From positions 1 through 14,657 of the forward strand of contig JAEYTP010000033.1 in assembly GCA_023433945.1 (NCBI GenBank): a stretch of 14,657 nucleotides of DNA. Reading direction: 5' to 3'. This document shows, piece by piece, positions 7,093 through 14,641 of this stretch. The stretch is from Bacillota bacterium (GTDB lineage: Bacteria; Bacillota; Clostridia; Acetivibrionales; DSM-1351). Positions within the stretch are counted from its first letter, which is position 1; each line of letters starts with the position of its first letter. The notes under the pieces were generated by a model. It ran no database searches. It had not been told where the DNA came from and saw nothing but the letters and a program-made list of their open reading frames with translations. Position numbers and translations under genes: made by a program.

Positions 7093-7130
7093 ACGGATAT
7101 AATTTAAGTGAGCTATAAAATTAAATATTT

Positions 7131-7190
7131 AACGAGTTAATACTAATAATGTTGATTTATTCACAAATATAGTGTTAATTCGTTTTTTAT
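7131..7190 (+). terminator. Terminator after queH
   Basis: AACGAGTTAATACTA (7131-7145) pairs with TAGTGTTAATTCGTT (7170-7184) over 15 bp with two G-U wobbles, around a 24-base loop. A T tract (TTTTTTATTTT) follows at once. The large loop is unusual, but the stem plus T tract is a good Rho-independent signal and closes the ruvC-queH unit. Confidence 0.7.
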
Positions 7191-7291
7191 TTTACAGATT
7201 AGTTACATTATTTTTAAAAACATAGTAATAGAAGGGGATTATGGTCATTTACATAGTATAATAGCAATATAATCTATTTAAGAGGTGACTA

Positions 7292-9010
7292 ATGATAAAT
7301 AAAAAGTTTTTTACTAGTATTTGTATTTTTTTATTATCTTTTGCAATTATAGTTCAGCCGTTAATTGTTTTTGCTGCAGGTATGAAAATAACATATGATG
7401 GTAAAACAGTTAATTATACAGGGGATACATATAAAATTACCATTGATGATAAAGCCGTAAAAACTGATTTGCCAGGATTAGTTATGAACAACAATGTTAT
7501 GATACCTTTAAGAGCTCTTTTTGAATCCTTTGGGGGTACAGTTGTATGGAATAGTAAAACTCAGATTATGAACATTACCTTTAAAGGTAATAAGATACAG
7601 TTTAAGAATAATAGCAGTACTGCTACTCTCAATGGAAAGAATTTCGAGATGGCTTCACAAGCCAAGAAGATTAATGACAGACTTGTAGTGCCTGTTTCAT
7701 TTATGGACAATTTCATAGAATTCGACTATTATGTTGACAAAACAAATAAAGTGGTTTCTTTTTTTACTGTAGGCAATATTAAATCAACTCAGCTGGTTAC
7801 CGATGAAGATGAAGATATACTCAAAATAAACGCTGTTTATCATAAGGGTATTACTACTGTGAGGCAGACAAACCCAGACCGGATTGTTATTGACATTGCA
7901 AATGTAAAAGGACCTGCGAAGGCTGAGACATTAAAGCAAACAAGCAATATGATAAAAAGCATAAAGCTTTCATCTTTAAATAGTACTACTGCAAGAATTG
8001 AGGTAGAGCTTACTGGATTTCATAACTATTCTGTAGAAAACCAAGATAAGGGTACTTTTGAGGTTCATGTTTTAAGTAACCCATTTGTAAAAATGTCATA
8101 TAGGAATGATCAGGACCGCGTATTCTTTGAATTACCTGGGGTTAAGCTTACAAGCGGAACTACTGAAATAACAAATTTTTTCACTGAGCAGTATGATGAA
8201 GAAAACAATAAATATACTATGACGGTTACTTCAGGCACAGCAATAAATGTGGCTGACGGAGTTCTAAATATTAATGATAATAATCTTATAAAAGTGGAGA
8301 TAAAAACTGTAGAAGAAACAGGGGATAGGAATATAGTATTTAGCTATAAAACTAAACCCGTATTTCTCACATTATATAATGACAAGACAGGAGCCACAGA
8401 AATAAATGTCTTGCAACCAGCCAAGGAAAATGAACAAATTGTATTCATTGATGCCGGACATGGTGGACTGGATCCGGGTGCTGTATATAAAAATGTAAAT
8501 GAGAAGGACATAAACCTAGGAATTGCATTAAAGCTTGAAAAGTTACTCAAGGATAAAAAAGTAAAAACATTTATGGTGAGACAGGATGATACGTACGTAG
8601 GACTATATGACAGACCTTACATTGCCAATGCGCTAAATGCTAGCCTGTTCCTAAGCATTCACAATAATTCATTTGATAATACTTCTGTAACGGGCACAGA
8701 AACTTATTACTTCCCTGAAAATGCGGGCGACACCTCATTTACAGGGCAGAAATTTGGGAAAATAATGCATAATAGCTTGATTAGTAGTTTAAAAACTACT
8801 GATAGAAAAGCTAGAACAAGTACCGGTCTCGTTGTACTTAAGTATACTAAAATGCCATCAAGCTTGGTTGAGATAGGCTTCCTCACAAATACAAAGGACC
8901 GAAACAATCTAGTGAACGAAGCTTTTCAGCAAAAGACTGCACAAGCATTGTGTGATGGTATAATAAAAGCCCTTGAGGCACAAAAACAGCAGATGGCAGC
9001 AAATCCGTAA
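7292..9010 (+). CDS. Secreted N-acetylmuramoyl-L-alanine amidase, stalk-AMIN-Amidase_3
   Basis: This zinc amidase cuts the MurNAc-L-Ala bond of peptidoglycan. The 572 residues show a signal peptide (basic MINKKFF, hydrophobic core 8-27, cleavage near VFAAG at 26-30). A copper-amine-oxidase-like N-terminal stalk domain (about 31-158, with VMIPLRALFESFGG) follows, then an AMIN-type wall-binding domain (about 177-262) and a second AMIN-like beta region (265-372). The Amidase_3 catalytic domain is at 382-562. Zinc ligands are visible: His390 (DAGHGG), Glu404 (VNEKDIN) and His457 (SIHNN), with catalytic Glu527 (VEIGFLTN). The stalk domain does not imply copper oxidase activity. The start has AGAGGTG 4-5 bases upstream. 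It has its own terminator at both ends. A role in division or sporulation is plausible, not shown. Confidence 0.93.
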   Translation: MINKKFFTSICIFLLSFAIIVQPLIVFAAGMKITYDGKTVNYTGDTYKITIDDKAVKTDLPGLVMNNNVMIPLRALFESFGGTVVWNSKTQIMNITFKGNKIQFKNNSSTATLNGKNFEMASQAKKINDRLVVPVSFMDNFIEFDYYVDKTNKVVSFFTVGNIKSTQLVTDEDEDILKINAVYHKGITTVRQTNPDRIVIDIANVKGPAKAETLKQTSNMIKSIKLSSLNSTTARIEVELTGFHNYSVENQDKGTFEVHVLSNPFVKMSYRNDQDRVFFELPGVKLTSGTTEITNFFTEQYDEENNKYTMTVTSGTAINVADGVLNINDNNLIKVEIKTVEETGDRNIVFSYKTKPVFLTLYNDKTGATEINVLQPAKENEQIVFIDAGHGGLDPGAVYKNVNEKDINLGIALKLEKLLKDKKVKTFMVRQDDTYVGLYDRPYIANALNASLFLSIHNNSFDNTSVTGTETYYFPENAGDTSFTGQKFGKIMHNSLISSLKTTDRKARTSTGLVVLKYTKMPSSLVEIGFLTNTKDRNNLVNEAFQQKTAQALCDGIIKALEAQKQQMAANP

Positions 9011-9058
9011 TGGCAATAAGCAATATCATTAGTATTTAGCTAACCCGAAATAGCCAGT

Positions 9059-9226
9059 ACACATAAAACTAGAAAGTAGTTAACACCAAAAAGCTAGAAT
9101 ATTCTTAACACATAAAACTATAAATTAGTTAGCACAAAAAACTAGAATATTGTGAACACATAAATGATAGAAAATAGCCAATTGTAGCTAGCACATAAAT
9201 ACAAGAGCGTTGTTGTCACACAGAAA
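9059..9226 (+). repeat. Tandem repeat after the amidase gene, unit 24-25 bases, about six copies
   Basis: Units begin at 9059, 9083, 9108, 9132, 9156 and 9191. Typical unit opening is ACACATAAAACTAGAA, usually ending GTTA, CTTA or GTGA. Odd and even units resemble each other more, giving a higher-order period of 48-49 bases (9059-9107 against 9108-9155, only a handful of differences). Unit five carries an insertion. The 340-base spacer 9011-9350 has no gene: it holds this array, a terminator (9245-9274) and a possible promoter region. Confidence 0.75.
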
Positions 9227-9244
9227 CAATACGTTTGTAATAAG

Positions 9245-9274
9245 ATGCCTTTGCAATATGCATAGGCATTTTTT
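9245..9274 (+). terminator. Terminator after the amidase gene
   Basis: ATGCCTTTGCA pairs with TGCATAGGCAT (10 of 11 positions, one T-T mismatch) around a 3-base loop, followed directly by six Ts (9269-9274). It is a textbook Rho-independent terminator and separates the amidase from the downstream operon, although it lies 235 bases past the stop codon, beyond the repeat array. Confidence 0.85.
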
Positions 9275-9305
9275 CTGGGAAATAATATAAAAGTGGCATA
9301 TAGTC

Positions 9306-9311
9306 TATAAT
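9306..9311 (+). promoter_or_regulatory. Possible -10 element before the GerMN operon
   Basis: A perfect TATAAT at 9306-9311 lies between the upstream terminator and the ribosome-binding site of the lipoprotein gene. I see no matching TTGACA-like -35 at 16-18 bases. A promoter is expected here from the terminator position; a sporulation sigma factor is possible but not readable from the sequence. Confidence 0.3.
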
Positions 9312-9350
9312 AACTGTATGGAAAAATTTTCTATATAATTAGGAGGACAT

Positions 9351-10619
9351 ATGAAACGATTATTTGTTTATTTACTTATAGTTGTAATGATATTATCAGG
9401 GTGCAGCTTTACAAGCCTAAATAAAGGGCAGGATAACATAATTCCGGCGTTGGAATCTGTCAGCCTTGATCCTGAAGGTGTTACAGGTTCTGCAATTTCT
9501 TCTATGCAAGGCGGCACTACTCTAGACGAAGTTACTTCTAGTATAGGGGGCATACAGTCAAATTCCAGTGCAGGAGCCATACAGCCAGGTTACAGTGTAG
9601 GACAGTCAAATGCAGGCGACATACAGACAACTTCTGGCACAGGGGCAATACAGTCAACAGCAGTAGGGGTAACAGAGAAAACAAGCTCTTCTGAATACTC
9701 CCTTGTTTCAAATGGAACAGGTAAGGGAGTTAACAAAAATGTAGAGGATGCTACTTCCTTGTTAATAACATTATATTATAGAAGTGATAATGGATTTTTG
9801 GTGCCTGTTACACGTAAAGTTACAAAACAGGATGGTATAGCGAAGGCCGTCTTGACAGCACTTGTAGATGACTCTGCAAACAGAGAACAATTGGACTATT
9901 ACAAGCTTTATCCTGTAATAGCTACAGGAACAAAAATCAGAGGAATGGATATTAAAAATGGAACCGCCATTGTTGATTTCTCAAAGGATTTTGATACCTG
10001 TGCAAATGCTGATGATGAGCAAAAGCAGCTTTCATCAGTAGTTTATACACTAACAGGCTTTAGTAATATCCATAATGTTTGTATCAGGGTTGAAGGAAAA
10101 CCTGTTTCAAAACTTAAAAATGGTACTGCATTATTTGATAATATGAATAGAAATAATATATTCATAAACGCAAATCAGCAAGAAGTTGCTGATAATAGGT
10201 TGAAATGTGACTTGTTTTATAATACAGTAAGTGATAATAATATTTATATAGTACCTGTATCGGTACTAATTGATTGTACTGATAGCAGTAAGGTTGCTGA
10301 GAATATAATTAATGAGCTTGTCACAAAAACCTCTCAAAGCAACTATAATACTTCTTTTCCAAAAGGTACACAGCTCCTGTCCTATACTGAGAGTGATGGG
10401 GTTGCGACACTTGATTTCTCAGGTGAGCTTATAAAATATGGCGGCACTGAGAATGAAAAGGGTATATTAAATCAATTATATTATACTTTAGGACAAATTG
10501 ATGGGGTGAAAAAGGCAATAGTTTTGGTTGAAGGCAAGAAACAAACCCTGCCTGAAGGTACTGAAGTTTGGGCAGAAAAGACATTACCTTATGCTGTAAA
10601 TGAAGTAATTGATAATTAG
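9351..10619 (+). CDS. gerM: GerMN-domain lipoprotein, two GerMN domains
   Basis: This is a membrane-anchored outer-face lipoprotein, resembling B. subtilis GerM, which acts in spore engulfment and germination. The 422 residues begin with a lipoprotein signal (MKRLFVYLLIVVMI) and the lipobox LSGC with acylated Cys18. A Ser/Gly/Thr-rich linker (19-130) follows, containing 9-residue repeats at 66-105. Two GerMN domains lie at about 136-256 (with TGTKIRGMDIKNGTAIVDFS) and 285-401 (with KGTQLLSYTESDGVATLDFS). These two blocks are clearly parallel to each other. AGGAGG lies 4 bases before the ATG. The gene order with rph, rdgB and a phosphoesterase is that of B. subtilis gerM, which supports the name. 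A sporulation role is inferred. Confidence 0.88.
   Translation: MKRLFVYLLIVVMILSGCSFTSLNKGQDNIIPALESVSLDPEGVTGSAISSMQGGTTLDEVTSSIGGIQSNSSAGAIQPGYSVGQSNAGDIQTTSGTGAIQSTAVGVTEKTSSSEYSLVSNGTGKGVNKNVEDATSLLITLYYRSDNGFLVPVTRKVTKQDGIAKAVLTALVDDSANREQLDYYKLYPVIATGTKIRGMDIKNGTAIVDFSKDFDTCANADDEQKQLSSVVYTLTGFSNIHNVCIRVEGKPVSKLKNGTALFDNMNRNNIFINANQQEVADNRLKCDLFYNTVSDNNIYIVPVSVLIDCTDSSKVAENIINELVTKTSQSNYNTSFPKGTQLLSYTESDGVATLDFSGELIKYGGTENEKGILNQLYYTLGQIDGVKKAIVLVEGKKQTLPEGTEVWAEKTLPYAVNEVIDN
9546..9665 (+). repeat. In-frame 27-base repeats in the lipoprotein linker
   Basis: The linker encodes GGIQSNSSA, GAIQPGYSV, a short GQSNA, GDIQTTSGT and GAIQSTAV (residues 66-105). At DNA level ATACAG recurs at each Ile-Gln. 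The repeats keep the reading frame, so the linker length can change without harming the domains on either side. Confidence 0.75.
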
Positions 10620-10727
10620 TTTGTACTAGGTATTTATAATAGTAAATAATTGATGCAAAATAGTTTAAATTGATGTTGTAGTGTATATTCTCAAACTATA
10701 AAACAATTAGAAGGGACAAGATTATTC

Positions 10728-11441
10728 ATGAGGTGTGATGGAAGACAGAATTCTCAATTGAGAGAGGTTAAGATAACGAGAAACTATATCAAGCATGCAG
10801 AAGGTTCTGTGCTTATAGAAGTAGGAGATACAAAGGTTATATGTACTGCTTCTGTAGAGGAGAGGGTACCCCCATTCAAGAAGGATTCTGGAGAAGGCTG
10901 GGTTACTGCTGAGTATTCTATGCTGCCGCGTGCAACAGGAACTAGAAACCAGAGAGATATATCCAAGCTAAAGCTCAATGGCAGGAGTCAGGAAATCCAG
11001 AGGCTTATAGGCAGATCACTACGTGAAGCAATTGATATGAAGCTTTTAGGCGAGAGAACTATTACCATCGACTGCGACGTAATTCAAGCGGATGGCGGAA
11101 CAAGAACAGCCTCTATAACTGGTGGCTATGTTGCATTAGCAGACGCATGCAATAAGCTTGTAAATGATGGATTAATATCAGAGAACCCAGTCAAAAACCA
11201 GGTTGCAGCAACCAGTGTAGGTGTTATAGATGGTGTAGAACTGCTGGATTTGTGCTATACAGAGGATAGCAATGCTGAGGTAGACATGAATGTGATTATG
11301 TCTGGTAAGGGAGAGTTTATAGAGATACAAGCCACAGGTGAGAAAACCTCATTTGACAGGAAGCAACTTCAAGTGTTACTTGACTTGGCAGAAAAGGGTA
11401 TAAATGAATTGATTAAGATTCAAAGTGATGCACTACAATAG
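10728..11441 (+). CDS. rph: Ribonuclease PH
   Basis: RNase PH is a phosphate-dependent 3'-to-5' exoribonuclease (hexameric) that trims tRNA 3' ends. The 237 residues are of normal length. Family motifs: MRCDGRQNSQLREV at the start, EGWVTAEYSMLPRAT (56-70), LNGRSQEIQRLIGRSLR (83-99) with the phosphate-binding Arg86, QADGGTRTASITGGYVAL (120-137) and the acidic active-site stretch EDSNAEVDMNVIM (179-191). The ATG has GAAGGG about 12 bases upstream, a little far. The 108-base gap from the lipoprotein gene shows no terminator, so rph is probably in that operon. A tandem repeat array follows directly and leads into rdgB. Confidence 0.97.
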   Translation: MRCDGRQNSQLREVKITRNYIKHAEGSVLIEVGDTKVICTASVEERVPPFKKDSGEGWVTAEYSMLPRATGTRNQRDISKLKLNGRSQEIQRLIGRSLREAIDMKLLGERTITIDCDVIQADGGTRTASITGGYVALADACNKLVNDGLISENPVKNQVAATSVGVIDGVELLDLCYTEDSNAEVDMNVIMSGKGEFIEIQATGEKTSFDRKQLQVLLDLAEKGINELIKIQSDALQ

Positions 11442-11444
11442 ACA

Positions 11445-11532
11445 GTTCAGTGGGATTTATTATAGAGTTCAGTGTGATTTATTAAAAAGTTCAACGGAGT
11501 TTATTAAAGGGTTCGGTGGGGTATATAATGAA
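11445..11532 (+). repeat. Four-copy 22-base tandem repeat carrying the rdgB start
   Basis: Units begin at 11445, 11467, 11489 and 11511, an exact 22-base period with no indels. The unit core is GTTCAGTGGGATTTATTA; copies two to four have diverged by substitutions only. The fourth copy reads GTTCGGTGGGGTATATAATG, in which GGTGGGG is the ribosome-binding site and ATG the start of rdgB. The first copy begins 3 bases after the rph stop codon. Confidence 0.9.
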
Positions 11533-12121
11533 GAAGTTAGTTGTAGCTACAAAGAACAAGGGAAAGATAGTAGAGCTTAAAAGGCTGCTTGAGGGCATGA
11601 ACTATGAAGTACTGTCAATGCAAGATGCAGGGATAGATATTGACGTAGTGGAGGACGGTACTACATTTGAAGAAAACGCTTTAAAAAAGGCACAGGAAAT
11701 AGCAAAGGTTTCAAACACTATTGTATTATCTGATGACTCAGGCATTGAGGTTGACTATCTCGATGGTGAGCCTGGAATTTATTCAGCAAGATTTGGGGGC
11801 CCAGAACTTGATGATGAAGGAAGAAACCTACTGCTGCTCACAAAACTGACGGGAGTACCCGATGAGAAGAGGACAGCTAGATATGTATGTGCAATTGCAG
11901 TAGTATTTACAGATGGTAGTAACATTATCATCAGGGATACTTGTGAGGGTGTAATCAATCACAAGGGTGTTGGAGATAAAGGCTTTGGGTATGATCCACT
12001 GTTTTATTTGCCTGAGTATGGCAAAACAATGGCTCAGCTTGATATGGATACAAAAAATAAAATCAGCCATAGGGGAAAGGCTCTGCAAAAAATGGTTCAG
12101 GAGCTAAGTCAAAGATATTAA
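11528..12121 (+). CDS. rdgB: XTP/dITP pyrophosphatase (RdgB/HAM1 family)
   Basis: This house-cleaning enzyme hydrolyses dITP, ITP and XTP to the monophosphates and keeps deaminated purines out of nucleic acids. I chose ATG 11528 (197 aa), which has GGTGGGG 6 bases upstream; an in-frame GTG at 11516 lies inside that site. Family motifs: VVATKNKGKIVELK (5-18), the catalytic SDDSGIEVDYLDGEPGIYSA (68-87), GFGYDPLF (152-159) and ISHRGKAL (179-186). It is the ysnA counterpart of the B. subtilis gerM-rph-ysnA-ysnB order. Its stop is one base from the next gene, so the two are translationally coupled. Its translation start signals lie in the last unit of a tandem repeat. Confidence 0.96.
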   Translation: MKKLVVATKNKGKIVELKRLLEGMNYEVLSMQDAGIDIDVVEDGTTFEENALKKAQEIAKVSNTIVLSDDSGIEVDYLDGEPGIYSARFGGPELDDEGRNLLLLTKLTGVPDEKRTARYVCAIAVVFTDGSNIIIRDTCEGVINHKGVGDKGFGYDPLFYLPEYGKTMAQLDMDTKNKISHRGKALQKMVQELSQRY

Positions 12122-12122
12122 A

Positions 12123-12602
12123 ATGAAGATTCTGGTTATAAGTGATACACATGGTTTTCTTTCAAATGCTAAGGAGGCTATTAGAAAGAATAAAGACGTA
12201 GAAATGGTTATTCATCTAGGCGACTATATAAGAGATGCAATCGAACTAAGTAAAATGTTCCCGGATATTCACTTTGAATATGTTTTGGGGAATTGTGATA
12301 TGAATAGCGGAAATTATGAGGGAGAAAAGGTCCTTGAAATAGATGGAAGGAGAATCTTTATCACTCATGGGCATAAATATTCCGTGAAGTGGGATTATAA
12401 TCGTATAATGTATAAAGCACAAGAAGTGCAGGCTGATGCTGTTCTTTTCGGGCATACTCATATTTCGCTTGTTGACTGGGCTGGCTCATTATTGATTGTG
12501 AACCCTGGCAGTATTAGTGAATCACGGAGCCAATTAAGTGAAAGCTATGCTGTTCTAACTGTTGACGGTAATGGTATAAATGCTGATTTAGTCCACTTTT
12601 AG
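12123..12602 (+). CDS. YfcE/MJ0936-type metallophosphoesterase
   Basis: This small calcineurin-like phosphoesterase binds two metal ions and cleaves phosphodiesters; the natural substrate of this subfamily is uncertain. All 159 residues fit the family. Metal-ligand motifs are complete: SDTH (Asp8, His10), HLGD (Asp34), LGNCD (Asn57, Asp59), THGH (His82, His84) and GHTH (His111, His113), followed by the family's NPGSISESR (127-135). The ATG lies one base after the rdgB stop, and the nearest AGGAG is 19 bases upstream within rdgB, so translation is probably coupled. It matches ysnB of B. subtilis by position. No clear terminator follows before the tRNA promoter. Confidence 0.92.
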   Translation: MKILVISDTHGFLSNAKEAIRKNKDVEMVIHLGDYIRDAIELSKMFPDIHFEYVLGNCDMNSGNYEGEKVLEIDGRRIFITHGHKYSVKWDYNRIMYKAQEVQADAVLFGHTHISLVDWAGSLLIVNPGSISESRSQLSESYAVLTVDGNGINADLVHF

Positions 12603-12639
12603 CAGGGAAAATTAACCTTTAGAAAATAATTTATTTTTG

Positions 12640-12668
12640 TTGACAAAGTATAGTGATGCTTGTATAAT
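12640..12668 (+). promoter_or_regulatory. Consensus sigma-A promoter of the tRNA unit
   Basis: A perfect TTGACA (12640-12645) and a perfect TATAAT (12663-12668) are separated by 17 bases. Transcription would start near 12675, about 44 bases before tRNA-Gly. Full consensus is typical of stable-RNA genes. Confidence 0.92.
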
Positions 12669-12718
12669 ATTAAAAGTCGGCGGACGAAAGTGCTAGATAC
12701 GCTTACAGCATTTACTAC

Positions 12719-12792
<74 letters not shown>

Positions 12793-12806
12793 CTAAAATT
12801 TAATAT

Positions 12807-12883
12807 GTGCTCGTAGCTCAGCTGGATAGAGCAACGGCCTTCTAAGCCGTTGGTCGGGGGTTCGAATCCCTTCGGGCACGCCA
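12807..12883 (+). tRNA. tRNA-Arg (anticodon UCU)
   Basis: The 77 bases fold as a full cloverleaf. Acceptor GTGCTCG pairs with CGGGCAC (one G-U), the anticodon stem ACGGC/GCCGT carries loop CTTCTAA with anticodon TCT, and the T arm GGGGGTTCGAATCCC is normal. CCA is encoded. It reads AGA and AGG, common arginine codons in AT-rich Firmicutes. Confidence 0.97.
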
Positions 12884-12889
12884 CAAATT

Positions 12890-12928
12890 GTCCGAAAACC
12901 TTTAATATCAAGGGTTTTCGGACTTTTT
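12890..12928 (+). terminator. Terminator of the tRNA unit
   Basis: GTCCGAAAACC (12890-12900) pairs perfectly with GGTTTTCGGAC (12913-12923), and two further pairs are possible beyond a one-base bulge. Five Ts and then ATTTT follow. This is a strong Rho-independent terminator 6 bases after the tRNA-Arg CCA. Confidence 0.93.
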
Positions 12929-12972
12929 ATTTTATAAAATACTATCAAATTCCATGTTTTTTGGATATATAC

Positions 12973-12996
12973 AAAAAAATAAGGGGATTTCCCCTT
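12973..12996 (-). terminator. Terminator overlapping the transposase stop codon
   Basis: Read on the minus strand, AAGGGGA and TCCCCTT form a perfect 7-bp stem with a 2-base core that opens to a small loop, followed by A and seven Ts. Two bases of the TAA stop codon (complement of 12995-12997) lie in the 5' arm. Confidence 0.7.
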
Positions 12997-14641
12997 ACAT
13001 TGCTGCTATTAATTTTTGAATTCCTATCATATTTATCGCTCGTTTCATATTATAGGCAAGAAAACTAAGCCCTAGCTCAGCGGCTACCTTTTCTTTACCT
13101 CTGCAAAGTAGATAGTGGGCTCCATGATACCACTTTACTGTTCCAAAGGGGTGTTCAGATAAGCACATTCGAAGTTTCATCTTGGGGATATCTTCTTTAA
13201 TTTTGAGGATAACTTTTCGTTTGTCTGTGTAATCTTTTCTGTCTAGTGTATGATTAAAGGGATTGATAGGGATATTTAATGGTATTTTATTTACCTCAAT
13301 TTCTGGTGACCCAAATATCTTGACTGGTACATACTTGCTATCAGGTCCAAAACTTACTGTCTTGTATTTAGTGGAACTGGTACACCTATTGGTGCATTGT
13401 CTACAAGCATCTTTGTTTGCATATATGGTATTTCTGCCTCGCATTTTTGTTTTGGATAAAGTATGGAGCATTGGACAGGTCACAGTACCGTCTTCATTTA
13501 AGGTAAAACAACTAAGCCGTTCGTGCTGCTCTTGAATATCAACTGAGATAGCTGTTTTTTCATAGCATTTAGGTAAAACTCCGGCATGGATACACTTTTT
13601 GATATTGTCTGGGTGAGTGGAATTCTTTATGTCTTCCGTTATATCTGATTCAATAAATTCATAATTATATATTCTTTCTTTTTGATCATATTTAAAGGCT
13701 ACATTTGGTACTATGCCATTCATAATGCAGTTTTCAATATCTTGTCTGCTCTCGTAACCTTTATCGGCAACAGTTTCAATAGTTTCCACTTCAAGCATTT
13801 CTTTGGCACTAGTAGCCACTTCTGTTAGAAGGCCTTGGTCATTGCAGCAATTAGTAACTTTAAAATCTGCAATTAAGTGGCTTTCGCTATCAACTGCTGT
13901 TTGAACATTGTATGAGCAGTGAAATCCATCTTTGCTATGCATTACTCGTGCTTCGGGATCTGTAGTAAGGTATTGAGATTCACCACTTTTCTTGATCTCA
14001 TCTAAGAATCCAAGATACTTTTCTTTACGAGTTCGAAGTTCTTCAAGAGCCGCTTTAACTTTATTAGAATTATCTGAATCAGACGCGTTTGAATCTTCAT
14101 TGTCCATCTGGGATAAGTAGTTAGAGATGCTATCTTCGATATGTTTAATTTTTCTATTTAAAGTATCTTGGTTGTAGGAATTCATTTTGCTATTAACGGC
14201 CCTGAATTTAGAACCATCAATGGCGATGAGTTCTCTATTGTACAGATCAAGCTTTAGACACAGCTTAACGAAGGCAGAAAAGACATTTTTAATAGCTTTA
14301 GAATTATTTTTACGAAAGTCAGCAATAGTACGGAAATCTGGGGTAATACGGTTGAGTAGAAAAAAGAGTTCAACATTTCTTGTGCACTCAATCATGAGCT
14401 TTCGACTTGATCGAAATTTATTAAAGTAACCATAAACATAGAGCTTTAAAAGGTCCCTAGGGTCATATCCAGGTCTACCAGTATAGCTTGGGGTATATCT
14501 ATGAAAGCCGAGAGTTTCAATATCTAAGCTATCAACAAAGGCATCAATAACCCTAACAGGGTTGTCCTCAGCAATTAGGTCATCAATACATTCGGGAAGA
14601 AAAGTAGTTTGAGAATGTGATATTCCAGAAATATATTTCAT
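12995..14641 (-). CDS. IS1182-family transposase
   Basis: This DDE transposase moves the insertion sequence by cut or copy of its ends. I chose the ATG with complement 14639-14641 (548 aa), preceded by GGGGG 5 bases upstream; an in-frame TTG at 14653 would add four residues. The N-terminal DUF772-like domain (about 10-115) contains GRPGYDPRDLLKLYVYGY (55-72). Likely catalytic residues are Asp142 (AIDGSKF), Asp293 (VADKGYES) and Glu496 (SEHPFGTVK). A charged coiled-coil insert covers about 160-218. A cysteine cluster (Cys389, then CRQCTNRC at 413-420) resembles a zinc-binding site common in this family. The frame is uninterrupted, so it may be active. Its promoter must lie beyond the window end. 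Confidence 0.93.
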   Translation of the reverse strand: MKYISGISHSQTTFLPECIDDLIAEDNPVRVIDAFVDSLDIETLGFHRYTPSYTGRPGYDPRDLLKLYVYGYFNKFRSSRKLMIECTRNVELFFLLNRITPDFRTIADFRKNNSKAIKNVFSAFVKLCLKLDLYNRELIAIDGSKFRAVNSKMNSYNQDTLNRKIKHIEDSISNYLSQMDNEDSNASDSDNSNKVKAALEELRTRKEKYLGFLDEIKKSGESQYLTTDPEARVMHSKDGFHCSYNVQTAVDSESHLIADFKVTNCCNDQGLLTEVATSAKEMLEVETIETVADKGYESRQDIENCIMNGIVPNVAFKYDQKERIYNYEFIESDITEDIKNSTHPDNIKKCIHAGVLPKCYEKTAISVDIQEQHERLSCFTLNEDGTVTCPMLHTLSKTKMRGRNTIYANKDACRQCTNRCTSSTKYKTVSFGPDSKYVPVKIFGSPEIEVNKIPLNIPINPFNHTLDRKDYTDKRKVILKIKEDIPKMKLRMCLSEHPFGTVKWYHGAHYLLCRGKEKVAAELGLSFLAYNMKRAINMIGIQKLIAAM

